A stretch of DNA of 64,000 nt from Planctomycetota bacterium (GTDB lineage: Bacteria > Planctomycetota > UBA1135 > GCA-002686595): the NCBI GenBank assembly GCA_016779205.1, contig JADHOC010000010.1, positions 46,108 through 110,107 on the forward strand, in the 5' to 3' direction. Both the position numbers and the translations under genes were made by a program. This document shows positions 53,289-62,050 of this stretch, piece by piece (position 1 is the stretch's first letter; each line of letters begins with the position of its first letter). The notes below the pieces were generated by a model. That model searched no databases. It was not told where the DNA came from and saw only the letters and a program-made list of their open reading frames with translations.

Positions 53289-53321
53289 GGAGCCCCCGGG
53301 GCACCGTGCCCCGGGGGCTCC
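53289..53321 (-). terminator. Perfect 15-bp hairpin between convergent genes
   Basis: Inverted repeat 53289-53303 with 53307-53321, loop of three bases (CCG). It lies between the stop of the membrane protein (53249) and the stop of the leftward small secreted protein (53362). The minus strand runs into TTTCC, so it serves best as a terminator for the leftward gene; it may act on both. Confidence 0.75.
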
Positions 53322-53361
53322 ACCCGGAGGGCCCATCCAACTTCCCTACCGGGTGGGGGAA

Positions 53362-53811
53362 TCAGCGCCGGAACCGGTGGCCCACGTGCGTCACCCGGTG
53401 GCGCGGAGAGCGAACCTCGCACCTGCTGGCGGGGACCCAGACGCGAACAGTCCGGGACTCGTAGTGGCCAGGGACGTGGCGGAGGCTGTGGTACCCGGCG
53501 CGGATGAGGACCTGGTAGCGCCGACCGCAGGGGTCATGGCGCCACTCGTAGCGGGGCTCGATCCAGACTCGCTCTTGCCGCGCCGGGATCCAGACCTGCT
53601 CGCAGCGGGTCTCGTAGCGCCCCCGTCGGTGGATCCTCGAGGTGCCGTAGTGGACGCCATAGGAAGGGGACACGTAGGGCTGGGTCGAGTGGAGGGTCCG
53701 CGAGCTCAGGGCCGTGAGCGGCTGAGCCTCGGCGGGCGTGCCGAAGGCAGCCAGGAGGAGCAGGGCCGGCGCCAGCCGGAGCCATCGGGGGGCGATCAGA
53801 ACGGGTTGCAT
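53362..53811 (-). CDS. Small secreted protein, Arg/Tyr/Val-rich repeats
   Basis: 149 residues from the ATG at 53811, which has a near-perfect GGAGGTG ribosome site seven bases upstream; the upstream in-frame start at 53976 lacks one. Signal LAPALLLLAAFGTPAEA. The mature part repeats a short motif built on W-V/I-P (CEQVWIPARQERVWIEPRYEWRHD and RTVRVWVPASRCEV) and contains several Tyr and Arg, as in small planctomycete envelope proteins with 'VWVPG' repeats. Four or more cysteines could form disulfides. Function unknown. Confidence 0.65.
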   Translation of the reverse strand: MQPVLIAPRWLRLAPALLLLAAFGTPAEAQPLTALSSRTLHSTQPYVSPSYGVHYGTSRIHRRGRYETRCEQVWIPARQERVWIEPRYEWRHDPCGRRYQVLIRAGYHSLRHVPGHYESRTVRVWVPASRCEVRSPRHRVTHVGHRFRR

Positions 53812-54036
53812 GGGAACACCTCCGTGTTCGAGGGGCAGCGGCCCGGGCGGGATCCGGCGGATCAGCCCGGGGAGCGAACGCGCTTGTTGCGCGACGGTCT
53901 CCCTCATGCACGGGCCGTGCCAGACGAGTTCATGTGCCCCTCTCGGCCCCGCGGAGGCCCCCTGGGCGCTCCGCAACCACCCGGGGAAGGGGGCCCGGTG
54001 CCGGCGGTGTCCCCCCGGTAGGGCGCTCGCGTGGAC

Positions 54037-54822
54037 TCAGGAGGACAGCACGAACTGCTTGCGGGTCACGGTGAAGCACCCCACCGCGAGGAGGAGCACC
54101 GCCGTGACCAGGAGGCGCTCCGCGGACGCCGCCGGCTCCAGGAACTCCGTCCGCTCGAAGATCTCGAGGGAGCTCCAATCGGCGCTGTCGCCGCCGACGA
54201 AGAGGGAGCGCAGGTAGAACTGGAGGCTCAGCTTCTGGGCGGACCCGGGGATGTTGGCCAGCATCACCTCGAAGGCGAAGGCGTAGCCCAGGGCGATCAC
54301 CTGCCCGCGCTTGAAGATGATGCCGATCACCGCCGCGCCGAGGGAGTAGAGGACCCCCGCGACGAGGGTGGCGCCCACGAGCGCCTGGACCGCCTCGACC
54401 GTGGGCGGATCCGCCGCGCCCATGGTGATCATGCCCACGGCCGCCCCGCTCGAGAGCAGGAGGACCGTGAGGACCAGGAGGCTCGCGAGCCAGCGGCCCA
54501 GGAAGACGGAGGCCCTCGGGATGGGCCGCGTGAAGGGATAGGTGATGGTCCGCGCCTCGGTCTCGTCGGCGATGGCGCCGATGCCGAGGAAGACTCCGAG
54601 CGCAGGGGCCACCACCTGGAGCAGCACGAGCACGCCGAGGAACATGAACACCCGCTCGCCCATGTCGCCGCCCCCGCCGACCTTGACGGCGAGGAACGCG
54701 AACAGGGGGGCGACGGCGGCGAAGAGGATGCCCGCGAGAGCACGGCGGGACGTGGCCGTGGTGGCCAGGTGCATCCTGAAGATCAGCCAGGTGGCCCGGG
54801 GGAGCGCGGTGAAGAGATTCAT
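54037..54822 (-). CDS. ABC-2 type permease (second exporter)
   Basis: 261 residues with about six membrane segments. The N-terminal LPRATWLIFRMHLATTATSRRALAGILFAAVAPLFAF and the ADETEARTITYPFTRPIPRASVFLGRWLA motif (coupling helix) are typical of ABC-2 permeases. The last of four leftward genes; it starts 13 bases after the stop of the ATPase at 54836. Substrate unknown. Confidence 0.85.
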   Translation of the reverse strand: MNLFTALPRATWLIFRMHLATTATSRRALAGILFAAVAPLFAFLAVKVGGGGDMGERVFMFLGVLVLLQVVAPALGVFLGIGAIADETEARTITYPFTRPIPRASVFLGRWLASLLVLTVLLLSSGAAVGMITMGAADPPTVEAVQALVGATLVAGVLYSLGAAVIGIIFKRGQVIALGYAFAFEVMLANIPGSAQKLSLQFYLRSLFVGGDSADWSSLEIFERTEFLEPAASAERLLVTAVLLLAVGCFTVTRKQFVLSS

Positions 54823-54835
54823 GGGTCAGTGGCCC

Positions 54836-55759
54836 TCAGCCGACGAGGTAGTCGAAGACGGCCTCGAGGCTCGCGTCGTCGCTCTTGAATCCGGAGACGC
54901 CGGCTCCGGCCGCGGCGGCCACGCCGGCGAAGGTGCTGTGGAAGGCGGCGATGTCGTCGGTCTCCACGGTCAGGGTGCCGGGATCGGTCCCGAGCTTGAT
55001 GGTGCGCACGTGCTCCAGGGGGAGCAGGGCGGTGGCGAGCAGGCGCGGGTCCCGGGCGACGAGTTCCACCCGGCTCGGGTGGCGTGAGATCAGGCGCCGC
55101 ACCTCTCGCACGCTCCCCTGGGCGAGCAGGCGGCCGCGGTGAATGAGGACCATGGTCTCGGTCAGGCTCTCCACCTCGTGCAGCACGTGGCTGGAGATGA
55201 TGACGGAGCAGCCGTCCTCGGCGAGCCCCCGGAAGAGCTCGAGGGTCTGCCTCCGCGCGATCGGGTCGAGGCCGGTCAGGGGCTCGTCAGCGATCACGAG
55301 CCTGGGCCCGTGGGCGATGGCCTGGGCCAGGCGCGTGCGCTGGCGCATGCCCTTGGAGTATCCGTTGACCTTGCGGTCCATGGCATCCTCGAGGCCGACG
55401 CGCTCCATGGTGCGGACGGCGAGGGTGTCTGCTTCGCGGCGGGACCAGCCCCCCAGCCGGAGGAGGTCCCGGACGAACTGCCTCCCGGTCTGATGTTCGT
55501 AGAGGGCGTCTTGCTGGGGGCAGAAGCCGAGCTGACGGTGGAGCCCGCGGTTGCCGAAGGGGACCTCGCCGAGGACGGTGAGCTGCCCCCTCGCGGGTCG
55601 GAGTTCGCCGACCATCAGCTTCATGAAGGTCGACTTCCCCGCGCCGTTGGGGCCCACCAGCCCCGTGATGCCCGGCTCGATCTCGACGGTCAGGTCGCCG
55701 AGCCCGACGACCTCTCCGTACCAGCGCCCCAGGTTCTCCGCTTGGATGATGGAGGTCAC
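54836..55759 (-). CDS. ABC transporter ATP-binding protein (second exporter)
   Basis: 307 residues from the GTG at 55759; the GTGA overlap with the permease stop decides this start over the longer in-frame one at 55834. Walker A GPNGAGKST 36-44, signature YSKGMRQRTRLAQA near 135-148, Walker B LVIADEP, switch His in ISSHVLHEVE. A C-terminal 80-residue domain follows. Pairs with the permease at 54037. Confidence 0.9.
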   Translation of the reverse strand: MTSIIQAENLGRWYGEVVGLGDLTVEIEPGITGLVGPNGAGKSTFMKLMVGELRPARGQLTVLGEVPFGNRGLHRQLGFCPQQDALYEHQTGRQFVRDLLRLGGWSRREADTLAVRTMERVGLEDAMDRKVNGYSKGMRQRTRLAQAIAHGPRLVIADEPLTGLDPIARRQTLELFRGLAEDGCSVIISSHVLHEVESLTETMVLIHRGRLLAQGSVREVRRLISRHPSRVELVARDPRLLATALLPLEHVRTIKLGTDPGTLTVETDDIAAFHSTFAGVAAAAGAGVSGFKSDDASLEAVFDYLVG

Positions 55760-56673
55760 GCGCCCACCTCCAGCTTGCGGGTCTGGCGCGAGAGGATCGC
55801 CGCGCTGGCGAAGGTCAAGAGACCCAGGACCCATAGCGAGGCCTCCAGGTTCCAGCCGATGCCGGGGGACGACTGGTCGAACAGGCTGTCGAAGATCCGC
55901 TGGAAGTTGTTCGGGATGGAGAGGAGCCTCCAGCCCTGCCCGCTCATCAGCTCGGCCATGGCGTTCGACCCGGCGAGCGTGAGGAAGTAGAGGATGAACA
56001 GCCCGCCGAGGGCGCGGTTACGGCGGTCGGTCAGGGACGAGATCGCCAGGACCAGGATCCCGTGGAAGAACACCCAGAGCACGGCGTAGAACTCGAGCTT
56101 CAGGATCGTGTCCCAGCGCTCGGTGAGGAAGGACCACTCCGGGGAGGCGAGGCTCGCCACCGAACAGACGATGGTGACGGGGGCCACCACCGCCAGGCTG
56201 CCCCAGAACATCACCGTCAGCAGCTTCCCCGCCGTGTAGGTGAGGCGGGACATGGGGCGCGCGAAGTAGAGGAGGTGCGCCCGCAGCTTGCGGTCCTCCG
56301 CGATGAGCCCTGAGCCGTACCAGCCCATGATCAGGACCACGAAGAACTGCATGTTCGTGAGCAGCTGGAAGATCAGGACCTCGACCTGTCCGAGCTGGCT
56401 CGAGAGCATGGCGCCCATGGCCATGGTCTGGGCCGAGGGCTCCATCCCGGCCATGTTCGTCAGGGTGCCGGACTCCGCCTCGAACTTGAGCTGCACCATG
56501 AACCCGGTGACGATCGTGAAGATCCCGGGGATGATGAACAGCAGGAGCATGGGGAGCTTCTTCTTGAACCCGATGCGGATGCCCGACCAGGCGAGCGTCA
56601 CGGACCGAAGCGGGCGCTTGCGGAGCTCGCCGTCGAAGCGGCGATAGACCTCGGTGTGGGTTGTCGCCTTCAT
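55756..56673 (-). CDS. ABC-2 type permease (first exporter)
   Basis: 305 residues with about six membrane segments. RSVTLAWSGIRIGFKKKLPMLLLFIIPGIFTIVTGFMV is the N-terminal ABC-2 permease pattern, and EDRKLRAHLLYFARPMSRLTYTAGKLLTV is the coupling-helix region. ATGA overlap with the ATPase upstream and GTGA overlap with the ATPase downstream. Substrate unknown. Confidence 0.86.
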   Translation of the reverse strand: MKATTHTEVYRRFDGELRKRPLRSVTLAWSGIRIGFKKKLPMLLLFIIPGIFTIVTGFMVQLKFEAESGTLTNMAGMEPSAQTMAMGAMLSSQLGQVEVLIFQLLTNMQFFVVLIMGWYGSGLIAEDRKLRAHLLYFARPMSRLTYTAGKLLTVMFWGSLAVVAPVTIVCSVASLASPEWSFLTERWDTILKLEFYAVLWVFFHGILVLAISSLTDRRNRALGGLFILYFLTLAGSNAMAELMSGQGWRLLSIPNNFQRIFDSLFDQSSPGIGWNLEASLWVLGLLTFASAAILSRQTRKLEVGA

Positions 56674-57686
56674 GCGCTGGTGGCCTCCGCCTTCTTCTCG
56701 CTGTCATCCACGGCCTTGAGGAAGACCTCCTCGAGCGTGGAGCGCACCGGGTCGATGGAGGAGATGTTGACCCCTTCACCGGCGGCGAGGCCGCAGAGCG
56801 CGTCGGCGTCCTCCACGCCGTGGGGGAGGGTGACCATCAGAGCGCCGTCCTCGTTCAGCGAGGTGGCATAGGCGGCGGCCTCGAGGGCGGCCTGCAGGCG
56901 GTCGGCGCGGTCCTCAACCTCGACGCGGAGGCGCCTGGACTCGGCGGCGGTGAGCTCCGCGATGGAGCCCTGGAGGATGGCCTTCCCCTTCACCAGGACC
57001 ACGACGTTGTCACAGGTCCGCTCCACGTCCGGCAGGAGGTGGGAGCAGAGGAGGATGTTCTTGTTCTGGTTCCGCCCGAGGTCCTCCACGAGGGAGAGCA
57101 TGTGACGGCGGCCGGCGGGATCGAGCCCGTTGGTGGGCTCGTCGAGGAGCAGGAACTCGGGGTCATGAACCAGGGCCTGGGCGAGCTTCAGGCGCTGCTT
57201 CATCCCCGTGGAGTAGCCGTCCAGGGCCCGGTAGCGCGCCTCGTCCAGTTCCACGTAGTCGAGGACCTCGTGGGCCCTCGTGATCGCGTCCTGCCGGTTC
57301 AGGCCCGTGAGCTTGGCCAGTGAGGAGACGATCTCCACCGCCGTCATCCCGGGGAGGAGGCAGTCGCTCTCGGGCATGTACCCCACGCGCTTGCGGATCT
57401 CGATGCGCGCCGCGCGGTTGGTGGGTTGGAGGCCAGCGACCACCGCTGTGCCTTCGGTGGGTTCGAGGAGCCCCAGGAGCAGGCCAATGAGGGTGGTCTT
57501 CCCGGCTCCGTTCGGTCCCAGGAGACCCACGGGGCCGGCGGGTAGCTCCATGTCGAGGCCGCGGAGGGCGTGGACGCTCCCGAAGGACTTGCGCAGCCCT
57601 TGCAGGCGGACGATCGGCTCCCCTCTGTTCGAGTGGTCGGTGTCCGAGGCGTGACCAGGCAGAGGATCGGGGACGTTGGAGGTCAT
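56670..57686 (-). CDS. ABC transporter ATP-binding protein (first exporter)
   Basis: 338 residues, first of four leftward genes. An N-terminal extension of about 25 polar residues precedes the domain. Walker A GPNGAGKT 57-64, signature YSTGMKQRLKLAQA near 155-168, Walker B FLLLDEPTNGLDP, switch His in LLCSHLLPDVE. A C-terminal domain of 90 residues follows. Drives the permease at 55756. The 284 bases upstream separate it from the molybdenum hydroxylase operon and should hold both promoters. Confidence 0.92.
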   Translation of the reverse strand: MTSNVPDPLPGHASDTDHSNRGEPIVRLQGLRKSFGSVHALRGLDMELPAGPVGLLGPNGAGKTTLIGLLLGLLEPTEGTAVVAGLQPTNRAARIEIRKRVGYMPESDCLLPGMTAVEIVSSLAKLTGLNRQDAITRAHEVLDYVELDEARYRALDGYSTGMKQRLKLAQALVHDPEFLLLDEPTNGLDPAGRRHMLSLVEDLGRNQNKNILLCSHLLPDVERTCDNVVVLVKGKAILQGSIAELTAAESRRLRVEVEDRADRLQAALEAAAYATSLNEDGALMVTLPHGVEDADALCGLAAGEGVNISSIDPVRSTLEEVFLKAVDDSEKKAEATSA

Positions 57687-57970
57687 CAGGGTCTTGGGGG
57701 ATCCGTCGGCGGGAACGTGCCGAGGCGGGTCGGGTCGCCGCCCTCTAGTACGGAGAGTAGCAGGCCACCCTTTCAGGAATACCGCACAAAGACCGCCGGG
57801 TTCGCGAGCAGGTCCTGGAGCCGGGAGCGTGGCGTCCAGCGTGGTGGGGCTCTAGGATGGACCCCGTCAGCGGCGCGGGCCTGTTGCTCCACGCGGACGG
57901 TGCGCCCTCGGGTGCCCACTGACCCCCGGCCAGCGCCCCCACCCGTGCTTCCCGCGAGAGGGATCGATCG

Positions 57971-58621
57971 ATGAGAGAAATGGACCCGTCGTCCGGTGAG
58001 CCGTCCGCGATCAGCAGGAGGTCCTTCCTCAAGGGGGCGACCCAGGTCGCCGCTGCCGGGGGCATCATCGGGGCCGCCCCAGCGAGCGAGCAGGACGCAG
58101 AGGTCGAGCCCGAGGTCGAGACGCTCAGCGGCTCTGCCTCCATGGAGCTGCTCGTCAACGGGAAGTCCCGCTCGGTGGAGGTGGAGCCACGGACGACGCT
58201 CCTCCACGCGCTGCGGAACGAGATGAAGCCTCCGCTGACCGGCACCAAGGAGGTCTGCGGGACCGGATCGTGCGGGGCGTGCACGGTGCTGATCGACGGG
58301 CAGCCGGCGTACTCCTGCCTCAGCCTGGCGGTCACGTGTGCGGGGCGGCCGATCACGACCGTGGAGGGGTTCGGCAGCGCGGACGCGATGTCGGACGTCC
58401 AGCAGTCCTTCTGTGACAAGGACGGGATGATGTGCGGCTTCTGCACCCCTGGCTTCGTCGTCGCCACCCACGCCGCCCTGGACCGCGCCCCGAAGGCGAG
58501 CCTGGATGAATTGAAGTACGAGCTCTCCGGCAACTTCTGCCGCTGTGGCACCTATCCCCACGTCTTCGACGCCGCCCAGGCCGTCCAGAAGGACCGGGCA
58601 CGCGGGGAGGACGGGCGATGA
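57971..58621 (+). CDS. 2Fe-2S subunit of a molybdenum hydroxylase, Tat-exported
   Basis: 216 residues. A twin-arginine signal SRRSFLKG with Arg16-Arg17 and a following AAAGGIIGAAPA h-region predicts folded export to the periplasm. Plant-type 2Fe-2S site: Cys96, Cys101, Cys104 and Cys116; second 2Fe-2S site: Cys155 and Cys158 (CGFC) with Cys190 and Cys192 (CRC). This is the electron-transfer subunit of the xanthine dehydrogenase family, like PaoA of E. coli. Overlaps the large subunit gene by four bases (ATGA). Confidence 0.92.
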   Translation: MREMDPSSGEPSAISRRSFLKGATQVAAAGGIIGAAPASEQDAEVEPEVETLSGSASMELLVNGKSRSVEVEPRTTLLHALRNEMKPPLTGTKEVCGTGSCGACTVLIDGQPAYSCLSLAVTCAGRPITTVEGFGSADAMSDVQQSFCDKDGMMCGFCTPGFVVATHAALDRAPKASLDELKYELSGNFCRCGTYPHVFDAAQAVQKDRARGEDGR

Positions 58622-60798
58622 GTCGTCCCACCAGTCGCCCCGCGGCGTCGGACCCCTCCTGGGGTGAGCGCAGCGACCTCGACGTCCTCAACCGTGACAT
58701 CCCGCGCGTGGATGGGCCGGTGAAGGCGACCGGCGAGGCCGTCTACACCCACGACGTGCGCCTGCCCGACATGCTCTGGGCCCGGGTGCTCGTGCACCCC
58801 GTCCCGCGGGCGGAGATCGAGTCCATTGACCTGGAGGCGGCCAGCGAGATGCCCGGCGTCGTGCACATCGAGGCCCTGAAGGAACCGGGTGACACCGTGC
58901 GCTATCTGGGGGACGACGCCGTCCTTGCGGTGGTCGCGGCCGAGACGCCCGACCAGGCCGCGGACGCCCTGGGGGCGATCGTGGTCCAGGCGAAGCGTCT
59001 CGCGCCGGTGGTCACCCCGGAGCAGGCGCTCGAGGAGGGGGCGCCCGTGGTGAGCCGCCGCCGCAAGGCCGACTCCAACGTCGGCCGGGCGAACGAGCGC
59101 GGCGACGAGGCCGTGGCCGATGCGGCGCTCGCTGGGGCGGTCGCGGTGGTGGAGCGGACCTTCGAGATCCCCATCCAGCACCACGTTTGCCTGGAGACCC
59201 ACGGCCACGTGGTGCAGCCCGCCCCGGACAACGATCAGGTCACGGTGTACGCCTCGACCCAGTCCGTCAGCGGCACCCCGCGCGGCCTGGCCCGCACCCT
59301 TGGGCGGGACGCCTCGAAGATCCGCGTCTTGACTCCTCACATGGGCGGGGGCTTCGGGTCCAAGTTCGGACCTGGCCTCGAGGGCGCGCTCGCCGCGAGG
59401 GTCGCGAACGTCACGGGGCGGCCTGTGCACCTCATGCTCACGCGCGCGGACGAGTTCGCGATCGCCGGTAACCGCTCCGGCTCCCGGCAGAACCTCAAGG
59501 TGGGCGCCGACAGCGACGGGCGGCTGGTCGGGCTCAAGCTCGAGGCGGACAAGCTGGGCGGCGTCTCAGGTGGATCTCTCCCGGGGCCGCCTTACATCTA
59601 CACCGTCACGGACGGGGCGGCCGTCTTCAGCAAGATCCGCTCGGTTCACACGGCCACGGACGGCAGCCGGGCCATGCGCGCGCCGGGTCACCCCCAGGCC
59701 TCCTTCGCCATGGAGGCCGCGGTGGACGAGCTGGCCTACCTGCTGGGCATGGACCTCGTGGACATTCGCATCCGGAACCTGGAGTCGGCGGTGCACCACC
59801 GCCAGCTGCGCCGGGTCGCCGAGGAGATCGGCTGGGCGGACCATCCGAACCGGGACCGGCCCGGAGCGGCCGTGAACGGGCGCGCCGTGGGCATCGGCTT
59901 CGGGGTCTCTGTCTGGGGACCCGGCGGGCGCTCTTCCCGCTGCGACGTGACCGTGCGTCCTGACGGCTCGGTCGTCTCCGCGACGGCCACCCAGGACCTC
60001 GGTACCGGGGCGCGGACCTACGTGGCCGCGATCGTGGCCGAGGAGCTCGGTCTGACGGTCGACATGGTCGAGGCCCGCATCGGTGACAGCGACCTGCCCC
60101 CGAGCGTGACCTCGGGCGGGAGCGTCACCACCGGGAGCTCGGCGCCGGCGATCAAGGACGCGGCCCACAAGGCGCGGGAGGGCCTGGAGGCCCTGCTCAC
60201 CGACGTCCTCGAGGCGCCGGTCGGATCCTACGTATGGAAAGACGGGCGCGTCTCCGTGCGTGGAGACGCGAGCCGCTCCCTCCCCTGGATCGCGGTCTGC
60301 GCCCTGCTACGGGAGCCGCTCCTGGCCCAGGGGGAGTTCCGAGACTTCCTCCACGAGGGCCGGATTCACGGCGCCCAGGCGGCGAAGGTCGAGGTGGACA
60401 CCCTGACCGGACGGGTCAAGGTCCTGAAGATGGTGACCTGCCAGGACCAGGGGCTCCCCCTGAACCGGCTCGCGCTGCGCAGCCAGATCAACGGCGGCAT
60501 GGTTCAGGCGCTCTCCTACGGGCTGCTGGAGCAGCGCGTCTTTGACGAGCAGGACGGCTTCCTGCTCTCGGACAACCTCGACCTCTACAAGATCGCCGGC
60601 TCCCAGGAGATCCCGGAGATGGTGGCGCTCATCGACGACGAGGACGAGCGACCCAGCGTCTGCGGCATGGCGGAGGCGCCGGTGATTCCGGGTCACAGCG
60701 CCATCGCCGGCGCGATTCACAACGCCTGCGGCGCGCGGCTCACTCGCATGCCCTTCACCGCGGACAACGTCCTGGAGACCCTGTACGGGAAGATCTGA
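58618..60798 (+). CDS. Molybdopterin-binding large subunit, xanthine dehydrogenase family
   Basis: 726 residues, no signal of its own; export would be with the Tat subunit. N-terminal DIPRVDGPVKATGEAVYTHDV, then HMGGGFGSKFG (Moco/substrate region), RAPGHPQASFAMEAAVDELA, the LGTGARTYVAAIVAEELG segment, and the catalytic-base Glu686 in GMAEAPVIP, which corresponds to the GxGExP motif of the family. Binds a Mo-pterin cofactor and hydroxylates an aldehyde or heterocycle; the substrate is unknown. The order (FeS, Mo, FAD) differs from PaoABC (FeS, FAD, Mo). Confidence 0.9.
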   Translation: MSRPTSRPAASDPSWGERSDLDVLNRDIPRVDGPVKATGEAVYTHDVRLPDMLWARVLVHPVPRAEIESIDLEAASEMPGVVHIEALKEPGDTVRYLGDDAVLAVVAAETPDQAADALGAIVVQAKRLAPVVTPEQALEEGAPVVSRRRKADSNVGRANERGDEAVADAALAGAVAVVERTFEIPIQHHVCLETHGHVVQPAPDNDQVTVYASTQSVSGTPRGLARTLGRDASKIRVLTPHMGGGFGSKFGPGLEGALAARVANVTGRPVHLMLTRADEFAIAGNRSGSRQNLKVGADSDGRLVGLKLEADKLGGVSGGSLPGPPYIYTVTDGAAVFSKIRSVHTATDGSRAMRAPGHPQASFAMEAAVDELAYLLGMDLVDIRIRNLESAVHHRQLRRVAEEIGWADHPNRDRPGAAVNGRAVGIGFGVSVWGPGGRSSRCDVTVRPDGSVVSATATQDLGTGARTYVAAIVAEELGLTVDMVEARIGDSDLPPSVTSGGSVTTGSSAPAIKDAAHKAREGLEALLTDVLEAPVGSYVWKDGRVSVRGDASRSLPWIAVCALLREPLLAQGEFRDFLHEGRIHGAQAAKVEVDTLTGRVKVLKMVTCQDQGLPLNRLALRSQINGGMVQALSYGLLEQRVFDEQDGFLLSDNLDLYKIAGSQEIPEMVALIDDEDERPSVCGMAEAPVIPGHSAIAGAIHNACGARLTRMPFTADNVLETLYGKI

Positions 60799-61781
60799 TG
60801 AAGGACTTCGACCTCAAGCTGCCGGAGAACCTGGACGCCGCGATCGGTGAGCTGCCCGCGGAGTACACCCGGGAGGGCGCCCAGGTCCTCGCCGGAGGGC
60901 AGGACATCGTGACGGTGATGAAGGACGACATCGAGCAGCCGGCGGCGCTCGTGAGCCTGCAGCGCCTCGGCCTCGACGGGATCCAGTGGGACGGCGACGG
61001 TGGGGTGACCCTCGGCGCCACCGTGACGGTCCAGACCCTGGCCGATGACGCCGACCTCGAGCGGGCGTTCCCGGCGCTCCGTGAGGCTGCCCGGTCCATC
61101 GGCAGCCCTCAGATCCGGAGCCAGGCGACGCTGGGGGGCAACCTCAACCAGCGGCCCAGGTGCCCTTACTACCGCCACCCCTCCGTGAGCTGCTTCAAGA
61201 AGGGCGGCTCGGTGTGTCTGGCGGAGTTCGGCTTCAACAAGTACGCCGCGATCTTCGGCGGGGGCCCCTCCTACTTCAGCCACCCCTCCGACCTGGCGAC
61301 GGTGCTGCTCATGCTCGGCGCGACGGCCTCGGTCAGCGGCCCGGACGGTGAGCGCCAGGTCCCGCTCGCCGAGCTCTACGTCCTGCCCGAGGAGTCGCTG
61401 GAGACAGAGACGGTGCTCCGCCCCGACGAGATCCTGACCTCGGTCACGATCCCGGCCCCCCCCGCGGAGACGCGCTCGAGTTACCTGAAGTTCAAGGAGC
61501 GGGCCTCCTACGACTTCGCCCTCGCGGCGGTCGCCGTGTCCGTGGTCCTGGACGGGTCCGGCGTGGTCACCGATGCCCGGGTCGTCCTCGGGGGCGTCGC
61601 CCCCAAGCCGTGGGAGGTCCCCGCGGCGGCGCGCGCCCTCACGGGGAAGTCAATGGGCCCCGAGGCGTGGACCGCCGCCGGCGCCGCCGCCGTGGCGGAC
61701 GCCGACCCGCTCGAGCACAACGGCTACAAGGTCCACCTCGTGAAGGGCCTGGTCTTCCGCGCCCTCGAGTCCCTGGCCTGA
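60798..61781 (+). CDS. FAD-binding subunit, xanthine dehydrogenase family
   Basis: 327 residues; the ATG shares a base with the previous stop (TGATG). FAD-domain features AGGQDIVTVMKD and GSPQIRSQATLGGNLNQRPRC are clear. Three cysteines at 122, 132 and 140 (RCPYYRHPSVSCFKKGGSVC) lie in the same place as the extra iron-sulfur insertion of PaoB and 4-hydroxybenzoyl-CoA reductase beta subunits, so an additional 4Fe-4S cluster is possible. The C-terminal CO-dehydrogenase flavoprotein domain ends the protein. Confidence 0.88.
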   Translation: MKDFDLKLPENLDAAIGELPAEYTREGAQVLAGGQDIVTVMKDDIEQPAALVSLQRLGLDGIQWDGDGGVTLGATVTVQTLADDADLERAFPALREAARSIGSPQIRSQATLGGNLNQRPRCPYYRHPSVSCFKKGGSVCLAEFGFNKYAAIFGGGPSYFSHPSDLATVLLMLGATASVSGPDGERQVPLAELYVLPEESLETETVLRPDEILTSVTIPAPPAETRSSYLKFKERASYDFALAAVAVSVVLDGSGVVTDARVVLGGVAPKPWEVPAAARALTGKSMGPEAWTAAGAAAVADADPLEHNGYKVHLVKGLVFRALESLA

Positions 61782-61810
61782 TCCCCGCCGTCGACCTCCC
61801 CGTAATAACC

Positions 61811-62044
61811 ATGAGTGATCCCAGGACCCCCCCCGTGAGTCCCTTCTGCGTGCACCTCGCGAGCAAGAAGATGATGATCTCCGAGCGCCCTCCCCTCGAG
61901 GACAGCGACGTGCTGGACTCGAGCCAGCACTGCTGGTGCGAGCTCTCCCACATGTTGATCGGGCCCGACGGCGACGCCGCGCACCCCGAGGACTGCCGCA
62001 AGGGGCGTGACTGCTTCGAGTCACCGCTCGCCGACCTCCTCTGA
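61811..62044 (+). CDS. Small Cys-rich protein of unknown function
   Basis: 77 residues from the ATG at 61811, 29 bases after the FAD subunit, no signal. Six cysteines: SPFCVHL, HCWC, EDC and RDC. The SKKMMISERPPLEDSDVLD and IGPDGDAAHPEDCRKGRDCFES segments look like a conserved small-protein family that may bind zinc or iron. Its place just after the hydroxylase genes is suggestive but does not prove a link. Confidence 0.55.
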   Translation: MSDPRTPPVSPFCVHLASKKMMISERPPLEDSDVLDSSQHCWCELSHMLIGPDGDAAHPEDCRKGRDCFESPLADLL

Positions 62045-62050
62045 ACTCGA

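Noticed and set aside
50913-53336. 807-residue minus-strand ORF
   Set aside because: It is antisense to the Asp-box propeller and GT-C genes and shows only shadow-frame composition.
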